DNA of 45,932 nucleotides from Bacteriovoracaceae bacterium (lineage in GTDB: Bacteria > Bdellovibrionota > Bacteriovoracia > Bacteriovoracales > Bacteriovoracaceae), in the NCBI GenBank assembly GCA_947377285.1, contig CANCFT010000030.1, positions 1 to 45,932 of the forward strand. Reading direction: 5' to 3'. A program made the translations under genes and the position numbers. This document shows positions 33,874 to 41,714 of this stretch, piece after piece (position 1 is the first letter of the stretch; each line of letters starts with the position of its first letter). Under the pieces are notes generated by a model. It saw only the letters and a program-made list of their open reading frames with translations. It had not been told where the DNA came from and made no database searches.

Positions 33874-35277
33874 TTATTCTTTCTTCTTTAAAAACTTTTT
33901 TGCCATGCCGTCCTTCGTCGTTTGTTGACCTCGAGAGATAGCAAATGAGCCATTTGGCATATTTTTAGTTATAGTTGACGAAGATGCCACGAAGCAATCA
34001 TCCCCAATATCTACAGGTGCTATCGTTTGAGAATCAGAACCAATAAAGCTATTTTTCCCGATTTTAGTAATATGCTTACTTACCCCATCAAAATTACAAG
34101 TAATAAAGCCGCAGCCTATATTGGTATTTTCTCCAATATAGGCATCTCCAATATAACTTAAATGCGAAACTTTTACGCCTTGACTCAAAATAGATTTTTT
34201 GATTTCAACAAAATTACCAATTTTAGCACCGGCCCCAATATCGGCACCAGGTCGCAGCCGAGCAAAGGGTCCGGCCGATGCTTTTGAGCGAAGATGCGCA
34301 TTTTCTAAAATCGAATAGGCCAAAACGGTTGCATCGTCTTCTATTATTGAATTTGAAATTTGAGCACCCATTTCAATTACAACATTTTTACCAATAGTTG
34401 TTTGACCAGATATAAATGTGTTTGGATAAATAACTGAACCCTCTCCAATTTGTACATCACTATCGATATAACAATGAGAACTATCTATAAAACGAACACC
34501 ATTTTCTTTTAATTCTTTTTTCTTTCTGCTTCTTAGTGCGTGATCCGCTTCTTCTAATTGGTGTAGTGTGTTTACTCCTAAAAAGACTTCTCCATTTGGA
34601 AAACAGTGTGCTTTAACATTTAATCCATCCTTAAACACGTCGGTTAAATAAAACTCTCCCGATTTATTATTCGAATCAATTTGTTTTAGGTGTTCTAATA
34701 CATAACTAGTTTTTAAAATATAAAGACCAGAATTTACTTCAGTAATTTTGCGAATTTCATCTGTTGCATCTTTTTCTTCTATTATGTGAAATCCTTTTTT
34801 CCCTCTCACGATTCGGCCATATCCTTTAGGGTTTTTTTCTATAAAACTTGCGGCAACTCCATCTAGATTTTCTTTTTTTAAAAGCTCCAGCATTTCAGTT
34901 AATTCACTTGCTGAAACGACTGGAGTATCTGCACAAATAACAAGCGTATATTGAAACTCTTTTGTAATAACTTTAGTCTCAGTCGAATCAAAATAAGACC
35001 GAAGTGCATCGGCCGTTCCTTTTTGTTCTGCTTGAATTGCATAACCAATATCTGGATAATTTTTTTCTATATATGAACGAACTAATTCTCGCTGATGACC
35101 TATCACTGCAGTAATTTTTCCATCAATATGATTCTGACTAAAAAACTTTTTTAATTCCCGAATAGGAAAATCAACTAATTTTTTATCTAAACACGGAGCA
35201 AGAGGCTTTGGCGCATTTAATTTCAAGCGCTTCCCTTCTCCTGCAGCAAGGATTACTGCCCCTATAGTCAAATCCAT
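33874..35277 (-). CDS. glmU: Bifunctional GlcNAc-1-P uridylyltransferase/acetyltransferase
   Basis: The 467-residue enzyme has an N-terminal nucleotidyltransferase domain (ILAAGEGKRL near residue 9, QAEQKGTADAL near 82) and a left-handed beta-helix acetyltransferase (residues about 255-460; ARLRPGADI, SHLSYIGDA and ITCNFDG hold catalytic His, Tyr and Asn). It makes UDP-GlcNAc for peptidoglycan and LPS. A GGAG precedes the ATG, and the upstream 195-bp gap is shared with lon. The gene order glmU-glmS-uvrD shows one transcript. Confidence 0.95.
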   Translation of the reverse strand: MDLTIGAVILAAGEGKRLKLNAPKPLAPCLDKKLVDFPIRELKKFFSQNHIDGKITAVIGHQRELVRSYIEKNYPDIGYAIQAEQKGTADALRSYFDSTETKVITKEFQYTLVICADTPVVSASELTEMLELLKKENLDGVAASFIEKNPKGYGRIVRGKKGFHIIEEKDATDEIRKITEVNSGLYILKTSYVLEHLKQIDSNNKSGEFYLTDVFKDGLNVKAHCFPNGEVFLGVNTLHQLEEADHALRSRKKKELKENGVRFIDSSHCYIDSDVQIGEGSVIYPNTFISGQTTIGKNVVIEMGAQISNSIIEDDATVLAYSILENAHLRSKASAGPFARLRPGADIGAGAKIGNFVEIKKSILSQGVKVSHLSYIGDAYIGENTNIGCGFITCNFDGVSKHITKIGKNSFIGSDSQTIAPVDIGDDCFVASSSTITKNMPNGSFAISRGQQTTKDGMAKKFLKKKE

Positions 35278-35394
35278 AACACAACTCCTTATTAAACATG
35301 TCAGACACTTCAGATATTTTCATTTAGAACAATGATAATAGCAATCAAGTATACTCAAAAAAAACACATAAATATTCACAATTCTAAACTTTTC

Positions 35395-35423
35395 CTTAAA
35401 GAGTTTTGCGCTTATCCCGATTT
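35395..35423 (+). promoter_or_regulatory. Sigma32 (heat-shock) type promoter of lon
   Basis: CTTAAAG (35395-35401) and CCCGATTT (35416-35423) are 14 bp apart, near the sigma32 consensus CTTGAAA-N13-15-CCCCATNT. It is followed by the lon Shine-Dalgarno GGAGGA at 35462-35467. No CIRCE inverted repeat is seen in 35278-35472. Confidence 0.55.
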
Positions 35424-35472
35424 GTAATCTGTATGCAAATGAATTTGCGAAGGCCAATTTTGGAGGAAAGAT

Positions 35473-37890
35473 ATGGTAACTAATTACGAGGGTGACAACA
35501 TAGAACTAAAAGATCATCTCCCTCTATTGCCAATTAGGGACATTGTGGTTTACCCATTTATGATTTTACCATTTTTTGTGGGAAGAGAATCCTCACTTTT
35601 AGCTGTAGAATACGCCTATAATAAATCCGATAGACTCATTTTACTTGCTAGCCAAAAAGATATGAAATCGGAAGCACCATCTCCAGACGAAATTTACGAG
35701 ATGGGAACAATTGCAATGATCATGAGAAAGAGATCTCTACCAGATGGAAGAGTTAAAATTCTGGTCCAAGGTCTTTCAAAAGTTCGAATCATGAATTACA
35801 CACAAGAGGCACCTTTCTTCATGTGTAAAGTTTTGAATGTTGCTGATGTCGTGATTGAAGGAAATAATGTCGCTGCAAATGCTTTAATGAGAAACATTCG
35901 CGAGCAACTTGAAAAAGTTATCAACATGGGGAAAATTCTTTCTCCAGATATTTTAATGATCCTCGAAGATATTAAAGATGCAGGACGACTCGCAGACTTA
36001 GTTGCATCAAACCTAAATCTTCACGTTGGCGAAGCACAAGGAATACTTGAAACCCTAGATCCTATGGAAAGACTTCATAGAATTAATGATATTCTTTCTC
36101 GTGAATTAGAAATCCTAGCAATGCAAAATAAAATTAAAAGCACGGCGAAGGAAGAAATTTCTAAAACTCAAAAAGAATATTTTTTACGTGAACAAATCAA
36201 AGCAATCAAATCAGAGCTTGGCGATGAAGCCCAAAAAGATCCAGATGATGAATTTGGTGAAATAAAAGAAAAAATTAAAAAAGCAAAAATGAGTGAAGAA
36301 GCTGAAAAAGAAGCGACCAAACAAATATTGCGCTTAGAAAAAATGCACCCAGACTCTTCAGAAGCCTCAATTCTAAGAACTTATTTAGAATGGATGTGCG
36401 ATCTACCATGGAGTAAATCAAGTCCAGAACATATCGATCTTGATGCTGCTCTAGAAATTTTAGATGAAGATCATTTTGATCTCTTTAAAGTTAAAGAAAG
36501 AATTCTTGAATACCTTGCAGTAAGACAACTCAAAGGCCCTGGCATGAAGGGACCAATACTATGTTTTTCTGGTCCTCCGGGAGTTGGGAAAACTTCACTT
36601 GGGAAATCTATTGCAAAAGCTTGCGGTAGAGAATTTGTTCGCATCTCACTTGGTGGCGTGAAAGACGAAGCTGAAATAAGAGGTCATCGACGAACGTATG
36701 TTGGAGCAATGCCAGGGCGTTTTATCCAAGCACTAAAACAAGTAAAAACCAATAATCCAGTTATCCTTTTAGATGAAGTAGATAAACTTGGTGGAGACTT
36801 TAAAGGAGATCCTTCTTCGGCCCTTCTTGAAGTCTTAGATCCAGAACAAAACTCAGCATTCAGAGACCATTACTTAAATGTACCTTTTGATTTATCAAAT
36901 ATTATGTTTATAGCTACTTCGAATGTGCTTGATCAAATTCCAGCTCCTCTAAGAGATAGAATGGAAATCATCAATCTTTCTGGTTATACCCAAGAAGAAA
37001 AAGTGGCGATTTCTAAAAAATACATCATTCCAAAACAAATGGATGAAAATGGTATAAATGAAAAACACATTTCATTCACAGATGATGGAGTGGCTAGTGT
37101 CATTAAGGGCTACACCGCAGAAGCAGGATTGCGTAATCTTGAAAGAAAGATTGGTGCAATCTGCAGAAAAGTTGCCATGAAAATTGCGAAAGGCGAAGCT
37201 GAAAAAACTCATATTATGACAGAAATGGTTTTCAAATTATTAGGACCACCTGTCTATACTAAAGATGATGAAAAAGATGTAGATGAAGTTGGAGTTGCAA
37301 CAGGTCTTGCTTGGACATCTCACGGCGGTGAAGTTCTCTACATTGAAGCCACAAAAATGAAAGGTAGAGGCTTAACTCTTACTGGTCAACTTGGTGACGT
37401 CATGAAAGAGTCTGCCCAAACTGCAATCGGATTTATCAGAAGTCAGGCAGCAGAGCTTTACATAGACGAAGAAGTTTTTGAAAAAAATGAAATCCATATT
37501 CACTTGCCTGCTGGTGCAACACCGAAAGATGGTCCAAGCGCAGGGATAACACTTGCAACGACAATTATTTCACTTTTAACCAATACGCCAATTAGCCGCG
37601 ATGTGGCCATGACTGGTGAAATCACCCTTACTGGTAAAGTTTTACCAATCGGCGGATTAAAAGAAAAATCTTTGGCCGCCATGCGAATGAATATCAAGAC
37701 AATTATCATTCCTTGGAAAAATAGAAAAGATCTTGAAGAAATACCAGAAGAGTACCGTGCAAAACTAACCTTCATTCCAGTTAAAACATTGGATGAAGTT
37801 TTAGATGTGGCACTGGTTGGCTGGAAAGAAAAGAAAAAGAAAAAAGCTTATGCTCGAGCCAAAGAAACTTTGCCGCCTGCAGCTGCTTAG
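35473..37890 (+). CDS. lon: ATP-dependent protease La (Lon)
   Basis: This 805-residue LonA has the substrate-binding N-domain (about 14-210), the AAA+ module (Walker A GPPGVGKT near residue 366; Walker B VILLDEVDK near 432) and the C-terminal protease with Ser689 (PKDGPSAG) and Lys732 (GLKEKS). It degrades misfolded and regulatory proteins. A strong GGAGGA lies 5 nt before the ATG. It is a single-gene unit, with its own promoter and terminator. Confidence 0.98.
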   Translation: MVTNYEGDNIELKDHLPLLPIRDIVVYPFMILPFFVGRESSLLAVEYAYNKSDRLILLASQKDMKSEAPSPDEIYEMGTIAMIMRKRSLPDGRVKILVQGLSKVRIMNYTQEAPFFMCKVLNVADVVIEGNNVAANALMRNIREQLEKVINMGKILSPDILMILEDIKDAGRLADLVASNLNLHVGEAQGILETLDPMERLHRINDILSRELEILAMQNKIKSTAKEEISKTQKEYFLREQIKAIKSELGDEAQKDPDDEFGEIKEKIKKAKMSEEAEKEATKQILRLEKMHPDSSEASILRTYLEWMCDLPWSKSSPEHIDLDAALEILDEDHFDLFKVKERILEYLAVRQLKGPGMKGPILCFSGPPGVGKTSLGKSIAKACGREFVRISLGGVKDEAEIRGHRRTYVGAMPGRFIQALKQVKTNNPVILLDEVDKLGGDFKGDPSSALLEVLDPEQNSAFRDHYLNVPFDLSNIMFIATSNVLDQIPAPLRDRMEIINLSGYTQEEKVAISKKYIIPKQMDENGINEKHISFTDDGVASVIKGYTAEAGLRNLERKIGAICRKVAMKIAKGEAEKTHIMTEMVFKLLGPPVYTKDDEKDVDEVGVATGLAWTSHGGEVLYIEATKMKGRGLTLTGQLGDVMKESAQTAIGFIRSQAAELYIDEEVFEKNEIHIHLPAGATPKDGPSAGITLATTIISLLTNTPISRDVAMTGEITLTGKVLPIGGLKEKSLAAMRMNIKTIIIPWKNRKDLEEIPEEYRAKLTFIPVKTLDEVLDVALVGWKEKKKKKAYARAKETLPPAAA

Positions 37891-37921
37891 TATTTGAATA
37901 AAACTGTCCAGTAAAAAAGTT

Positions 37922-37953
37922 AAAACCAACAGTATTGTTGGTTTTTCTTTTTT
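37922..37953 (+). terminator. Intrinsic terminator of lon
   Basis: A perfect 10-bp stem AAAACCAACA/TGTTGGTTTT with loop GTAT is followed by a T-rich run, 31 bp after the lon stop. Confidence 0.85.
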
Positions 37954-38004
37954 TGTTCAAAGAAATTGATATCATATTAGAGTAACAATTATCCTGGACA
38001 TCTA

Positions 38005-38412
38005 ATGAAGCCACCTCGCAATCATGAAAAACTTCGAATTCTCATCGTCGACGATTCTGAATTTAATCGCATTACTATGGCAGAAATCCTGACAAATGAA
38101 GGATTCAACGTTGTGGGACAAGCATCGTGCGCTGAAGATGCTATTCAAATCGCTCATAGTAGCAAGGCCAATCTCATATTTATAGATGTCGTAATGCCGA
38201 ATATTTCAGGCTTAGAACTTACCAAACACTTCCAAGAGAAAACTTCTGACACTCGTTACTTAATTATGATGTCATCTCTAAACATTGAGAGCATTGTCAT
38301 TGAATCAATTTCTAATGGTGCAATTGATTTTCTCCAAAAGCCCTTTGAAGCAGATGATCTCTTAAAGGCCGTTGAAAAAATTGAAAGAATTGTTGAAAAA
38401 GATAATCATTAA
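38005..38412 (+). CDS. CheY-like single-domain response regulator
   Basis: The 135-residue receiver has the acidic pocket Asp16-Asp17, the phospho-acceptor Asp61 (IFIDVVMP), Ser90 and Lys112 (QKPF). No output domain follows. The partner kinase is not in the window. The next gene starts 20 bp later with AAGGAG, so the two are one operon. Confidence 0.9.
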   Translation: MKPPRNHEKLRILIVDDSEFNRITMAEILTNEGFNVVGQASCAEDAIQIAHSSKANLIFIDVVMPNISGLELTKHFQEKTSDTRYLIMMSSLNIESIVIESISNGAIDFLQKPFEADDLLKAVEKIERIVEKDNH

Positions 38413-38432
38413 TTGCTAAGGAGTTAGGTTCT

Positions 38433-38765
38433 ATGTTTTTAATTCGTTTCATTTTTTATTTTGCTTTAAGTTTTGCCATACTTTGCATTCCCGTTGGCGA
38501 TGGAAATCATTTATTTGATAAATTTTACGGAATGGTCACTCCCTATGCTAACCAAGCGGTTCGCCTAACAAAGCAAAAAATGTCCACTACTAAACGATAT
38601 TCTAAAAAACTCTATTCAAACTCTGAACCAATTGAAAATGACCAAGTTAAACTTAAACTTGCTGGTGTTCAAAAAAAGATTAGAGCTTTAAAAAATCAAA
38701 CCCCAGATGATTCATACACAGACGAAGAAAGAGCAAGATTAAAAAAAGTACTCAGTAACGATTAA
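38433..38765 (+). CDS. Small membrane-anchored protein of unknown function
   Basis: The 110-residue protein has one N-terminal helix (about 3-22) and a basic, hydrophilic tail (RLTKQKMSTTKRYSKK and a helical charged C-terminus). No family is recognised. Tight coupling with the receiver gene upstream suggests a related job. It ends 5 bp ahead of a strong hairpin. Confidence 0.6.
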   Translation: MFLIRFIFYFALSFAILCIPVGDGNHLFDKFYGMVTPYANQAVRLTKQKMSTTKRYSKKLYSNSEPIENDQVKLKLAGVQKKIRALKNQTPDDSYTDEERARLKKVLSND

Positions 38766-38800
38766 AAAAAAAGCCCATCATTCGATGGGCTTTTTTTTTA
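38764..38800 (+). terminator. Bidirectional terminator
   Basis: AAGCCCATC/GATGGGCTT with loop ATTC is flanked by A-runs on the left and T-runs on the right, so it works for the plus-strand gene ending at 38765 and for the minus-strand peptide gene ending at 38837. Confidence 0.88.
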
Positions 38801-38836
38801 TACTCTCGCAGTGGTGGAAAACTGCTTTTTATATAA

Positions 38837-39019
38837 TTACTTAGTCAAGACTTGCTTAGTAGTATCTGTCGTTTCTGTACTTACCGGAATAACAACTTTC
38901 GCTTCTCTTTTAGAAGTCTGATCGATGTATGGACATTGTCCTTTTTGATCCTCTCCCACTTCTGCAGACATTGCTCTTAATGTGAAAAAAAGAACTGATG
39001 CGATAACTACTGCTTTCAT
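38837..39019 (-). CDS. Exported 60-residue peptide (paralogue A)
   Basis: The protein has a signal peptide (residues 2-17) with a likely cut after Ala19 (MSA-E), leaving a 41-residue mature peptide with a single cysteine (Cys29 of the precursor) in GQCPYIDQTSKREAK and a C-terminal VLTK. It aligns without gaps with the next gene, with 22 of 60 positions identical by my count. GGGAG precedes the ATG. It has its own sigma54-type promoter and a terminator, so it is a single-gene unit. No known family is recognised; a secreted adhesive, signalling or envelope role is open. Confidence 0.72.
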   Translation of the reverse strand: MKAVVIASVLFFTLRAMSAEVGEDQKGQCPYIDQTSKREAKVVIPVSTETTDTTKQVLTK

Positions 39020-39062
39020 ATTAACTCCCTGGCTTTTATATTAAACTTTCTTATATTTAATA

Positions 39063-39081
39063 AATGCACGCATCATGCCAA
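39063..39081 (-). promoter_or_regulatory. Sigma54 (-24/-12) promoter of peptide A
   Basis: The minus strand reads TTGGCATGATGCGTGCA; the GG (39079-39078) and GC (39067-39066) are separated by exactly 10 bp, as sigma54 requires. Transcription would start near 39054, about 35 nt before the ATG. Confidence 0.55.
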
Positions 39082-39204
39082 ATACCAATTAATCAAATTT
39101 AAAGAGCTTAGCTATATAATTATTACATTGTGTTTAAAATCTAGACAGGTATGTAGAAAAATTGGACAAAAATTAAAAAGTGATTGAGGGCCTAAAATAA
39201 GAAA

Positions 39205-39229
39205 AGCCCCGGACATAGTCAGCGGGGCT
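39205..39229 (-). terminator. Terminator of peptide B
   Basis: AGCCCCG/CGGGGCT with an inner GAC/GTC pairing is followed on the minus strand by TTTTC and a T-rich stretch. It lies about 30 bp past the stop of the peptide gene at 39262. Confidence 0.75.
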
Positions 39230-39261
39230 CTTCAAAAATTAAGTTAAGAAAATGAATTCTA

Positions 39262-39444
39262 TTACTTAGTGAGTACTTTTACGTCTTCTTTTGGAGCTAC
39301 AGATTCAGTTGAAGTAACGGCTTTTGCTGATCGATCAGAACTTTGATTAATCAAAGGACAATCTGATTTTGGGTTTTCTCCCAAATCAGCAGAAAAAGCA
39401 CTTAAAGAAACTATAGATAAAGTGATTAAAATTAAAACTTTCAT
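39262..39444 (-). CDS. Exported 60-residue peptide (paralogue B)
   Basis: The start at 39444 (MKVLILITL) has GGGG 7 nt upstream; an upstream in-frame extension to 39639 covers the promoter and terminator and is rejected. The signal peptide ends at FSA-D (Ala19). The mature part has one Cys29, SDCPLINQSSDRSAK, and ends VKVLTK like paralogue A. It carries its own sigma54-type promoter and a terminator. The family is unrecognised. Confidence 0.72.
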   Translation of the reverse strand: MKVLILITLSIVSLSAFSADLGENPKSDCPLINQSSDRSAKAVTSTESVAPKEDVKVLTK

Positions 39445-39476
39445 AAAATACCCCTTGTGTTTGTTACAATTGATAA

Positions 39477-39493
39477 TGCATGAGGGGTGCCAA
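39477..39493 (-). promoter_or_regulatory. Sigma54 (-24/-12) promoter of peptide B
   Basis: The minus strand reads TTGGCACCCCTCATGCA. The GG (39491-39490) and GC (39479-39478) are 10 bp apart, and the -24 part TTGGCAC is consensus. Transcription would start about 22 nt before the ATG at 39444. It has the same arrangement as in paralogue A. Confidence 0.6.
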
Positions 39494-39602
39494 GTTAAAG
39501 GCTCTAAGAATTTAGTAAGTTGTGTAGTTAATAAAATGAAATTGAATAAAATTGAAACAGCATGACTAAACTTTTTACAGTTTAAATTAATAGTGTGTAA
39601 AA

Positions 39603-39640
39603 ATTGCTTCAAAATTTCAACTAAGAAACTTTGAAGCAAT
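39603..39640 (-). terminator. Terminator of the Cys-rich/RHS operon
   Basis: A perfect 11-bp stem ATTGCTTCAAA/TTTGAAGCAAT is followed by TTTTT on the minus strand, 15 bp past the Cys-rich gene's stop at 39655. Confidence 0.8.
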
Positions 39641-39654
39641 ATATTTTATTACGA

Positions 39655-39987
39655 TTAGTGTACAATTACAGCTTCACCAGTAGTGCCAGCATCTTTTCCT
39701 GTAGGTTTGTTACTTCCTGATTCTCTTTTAGATGTTTCTTTATTTGAGCAAATATCTGGCACACAAGCTTTGTCTTTAAGGACAAGGCCATCTTTACATT
39801 CAGTTAAAATACACTTTTTAGTATCCGCAGAAAAAACAAATACTTTCGCTGCAGTATTTAGTTTTTGGCAAACTACAGCATCAGTACATGAGTCCAAATT
39901 AGACTCAGAGCAATTTTCAACACCTGCAAATGTAAAAGTACTAACAAGCATAATTGCGATAAACGATAAAAATTTTAGTGACTTCAT
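39655..39987 (-). CDS. Cysteine-rich exported protein
   Basis: Translated from 39987 (AAGGAGAG upstream), the 110-residue protein has a signal peptide with a likely cut after TFA-G, seven cysteines and a hydrophilic Ser/Gly/Lys tail. Its CSNKETSKRESGS resembles the QTSKREAK motif of peptide A, 0.7 kb away. No family is recognised. It is 39 bp after the RHS gene and seems to be in the same transcript. A partner, chaperone or neutraliser of the RHS protein is possible, by position only. Confidence 0.62.
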   Translation of the reverse strand: MKSLKFLSFIAIMLVSTFTFAGVENCSESNLDSCTDAVVCQKLNTAAKVFVFSADTKKCILTECKDGLVLKDKACVPDICSNKETSKRESGSNKPTGKDAGTTGEAVIVH

Positions 39988-40026
39988 TTTCTCTCCTTTT
40001 TTAGCTCTCAAAAACATATCGGTCGA

Positions 40027-41655
40027 TTACATATTTAAATTAACACCTGCAGGTTTAACAATGCTTAAAAGTGATTGAAAAGCTTGAGTTACTTGCAAGG
40101 CCATTTTTGCACCTGCTTTAGATTCAACTTTTTTAATCTCACCGTAGTTATCGTAAGCAACGTTAATAATTCCAACATTTTCCATTTCAATTTCAACAGG
40201 TTTCCCAAGGGAATTGTATTTGAAAGCTAGCGTTCGACGAGATTTTTCGTCATTTTTCTCTTGGTCAATCATTTTAGTAATCTTTCCAGCACGGTCATAA
40301 ATTAATAGAACCGATTTTCCTGAGCTATTAACGGCCTTCGAAAGGTTTGCAGACTTATCATATTGAAAAGTAGTCCAGCCTTCATTGTTAACAACTTTAG
40401 TAATTTTACTAATTTTATCATCGTAATCAAGTTGAACAAATTCACCTTTAGTTGATGTTTTTTTCGTTAAAAGTCCTTTTGCATTGTATTCAAAAGTCGT
40501 TACATCTTTTCCACGAGTGATTTTTAAAGGAAGTGAACAACATTCAGAGTATATGGTATCCGTTTTAATTCCATCAACTTCAGTTGCAATTCTATATGTA
40601 TACTGTTGTCCATCTGGTTTAGACTTGATTTCGTATTCATAACGGCTGCTAGACTCTGGTGAATCTGTAGGTTTTTTAGTTACAGTAGTCCAGTAATGAA
40701 GGTCTGGATTTTTAGGATTATTTTCATATTTGTATTTAGTTGATTCACCTAGACGTTCAATAACTTCAATTGCAAATGAGTTCTTATCATACTTAATTTG
40801 CATTTTAGTATTATCAACATATGTAACTGTCGTTAGATTATGATTACCATCGTAATCATATTTATAACTATTTCCACCAACATCTACACTTTGAGTTAAG
40901 TTGCCCTTAGCATCGTAAGTATAACTTGTCTTCTTATCTCCGGCAGAAGAAGCACTTTTGATTTTCCCATCTGGGTACCATTCTAAGATAATTTGTTTTG
41001 CTTGAGTATCCTTAATTGCATAAACTAAGTTACCTTTGTATTCAAAAGAAATAGCATATCCATTTTTATCAGTAATTTTTGAAAGCTTACCTTCGTTATC
41101 AAAAAAATCTGTTCTTCCGTCTGTATTACTTCTTTTGTAACCGTCTTTTTCCTTAATAATTGTTTGAATTCCACGATCGTTAGAATAAAGAGTTGTGCCA
41201 TCAGCTAACTTAGTTTCGACATTATATTTTTTAGAATATGCTTGTCTTACTTCTGCATCGTTATTAAGACGAGTAATAAGAGCTTGAGTTGCAGTTGGAC
41301 TCATCGGATCTTTTTTCTTCATTGCTTCTACTATTTTCTTAGAAGCAGATTCAACATTTACTGCTTCTTTTGGAACAAATCTAGTTTGAGCACCTGATCC
41401 ATTTTCAATTACAATAACTGATCCATCTGCAGAAACAACTAGCTTAGTTTCGTATAGGGAACCCCATCCAAATCCAAACCAACCATTTTCAATTGTTTTT
41501 GAATTGTATGTTCTTGTCACTTCTAAATCGTGATCTCCACCTGGTACAATAATATCGGTGTAGGTGATATAAAAATTTCCGTTCTTTAGATTGACGCCAC
41601 CTATGGCCATCATTGGCAACATCGAGAGAGCAATAATCAATTTCTTTAAATTCAT
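40027..41655 (-). CDS. Short exported YD-repeat (RHS-like) protein
   Basis: The 542-residue protein has a signal peptide (2-19) and a DUF6531-like start (VNLKNGNFYITYTDI, LEVTRTYNSK, GWFGFGWGS). About ten YD-type repeats follow (YDAKGNLTQSVD, YDGNHNLTTV, YDKSANLSKAV, YDRAGKITKM). It lacks the RHS core shell's full length, the PxxxxDPxG cleavage site and a variable toxin C-terminus; it ends QSLLSIVKPAGVNLNM. It is thus probably a surface or secreted structural protein rather than a polymorphic toxin. It is 59 bp after tadB, with GAGG ahead of the ATG. Confidence 0.82.
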   Translation of the reverse strand: MNLKKLIIALSMLPMMAIGGVNLKNGNFYITYTDIIVPGGDHDLEVTRTYNSKTIENGWFGFGWGSLYETKLVVSADGSVIVIENGSGAQTRFVPKEAVNVESASKKIVEAMKKKDPMSPTATQALITRLNNDAEVRQAYSKKYNVETKLADGTTLYSNDRGIQTIIKEKDGYKRSNTDGRTDFFDNEGKLSKITDKNGYAISFEYKGNLVYAIKDTQAKQIILEWYPDGKIKSASSAGDKKTSYTYDAKGNLTQSVDVGGNSYKYDYDGNHNLTTVTYVDNTKMQIKYDKNSFAIEVIERLGESTKYKYENNPKNPDLHYWTTVTKKPTDSPESSSRYEYEIKSKPDGQQYTYRIATEVDGIKTDTIYSECCSLPLKITRGKDVTTFEYNAKGLLTKKTSTKGEFVQLDYDDKISKITKVVNNEGWTTFQYDKSANLSKAVNSSGKSVLLIYDRAGKITKMIDQEKNDEKSRRTLAFKYNSLGKPVEIEMENVGIINVAYDNYGEIKKVESKAGAKMALQVTQAFQSLLSIVKPAGVNLNM

Positions 41656-41714
41656 AAAACTAATTCCTCGTTGATAAAATATTCATTTATATTTCGGTCG
41701 TTTTCTTGTTTTCA

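Noticed and set aside
35278..35472. CIRCE (HrcA) operator ahead of lon
   Set aside because: No TTAGCACTC-N9-GAGTGCTAA inverted repeat is present; the sigma32-like pair fits better.
39445..39639. In-frame upstream extension of paralogue B to 125 residues
   Set aside because: It covers the sigma54 promoter and terminator region, has no Shine-Dalgarno at the start, and the ATG at 39444 yields a clean signal peptide that aligns with paralogue A.
40027..41655. Polymorphic RHS toxin
   Set aside because: No autocleavage motif, no variable C-terminal toxin domain and no full-length shell are seen.
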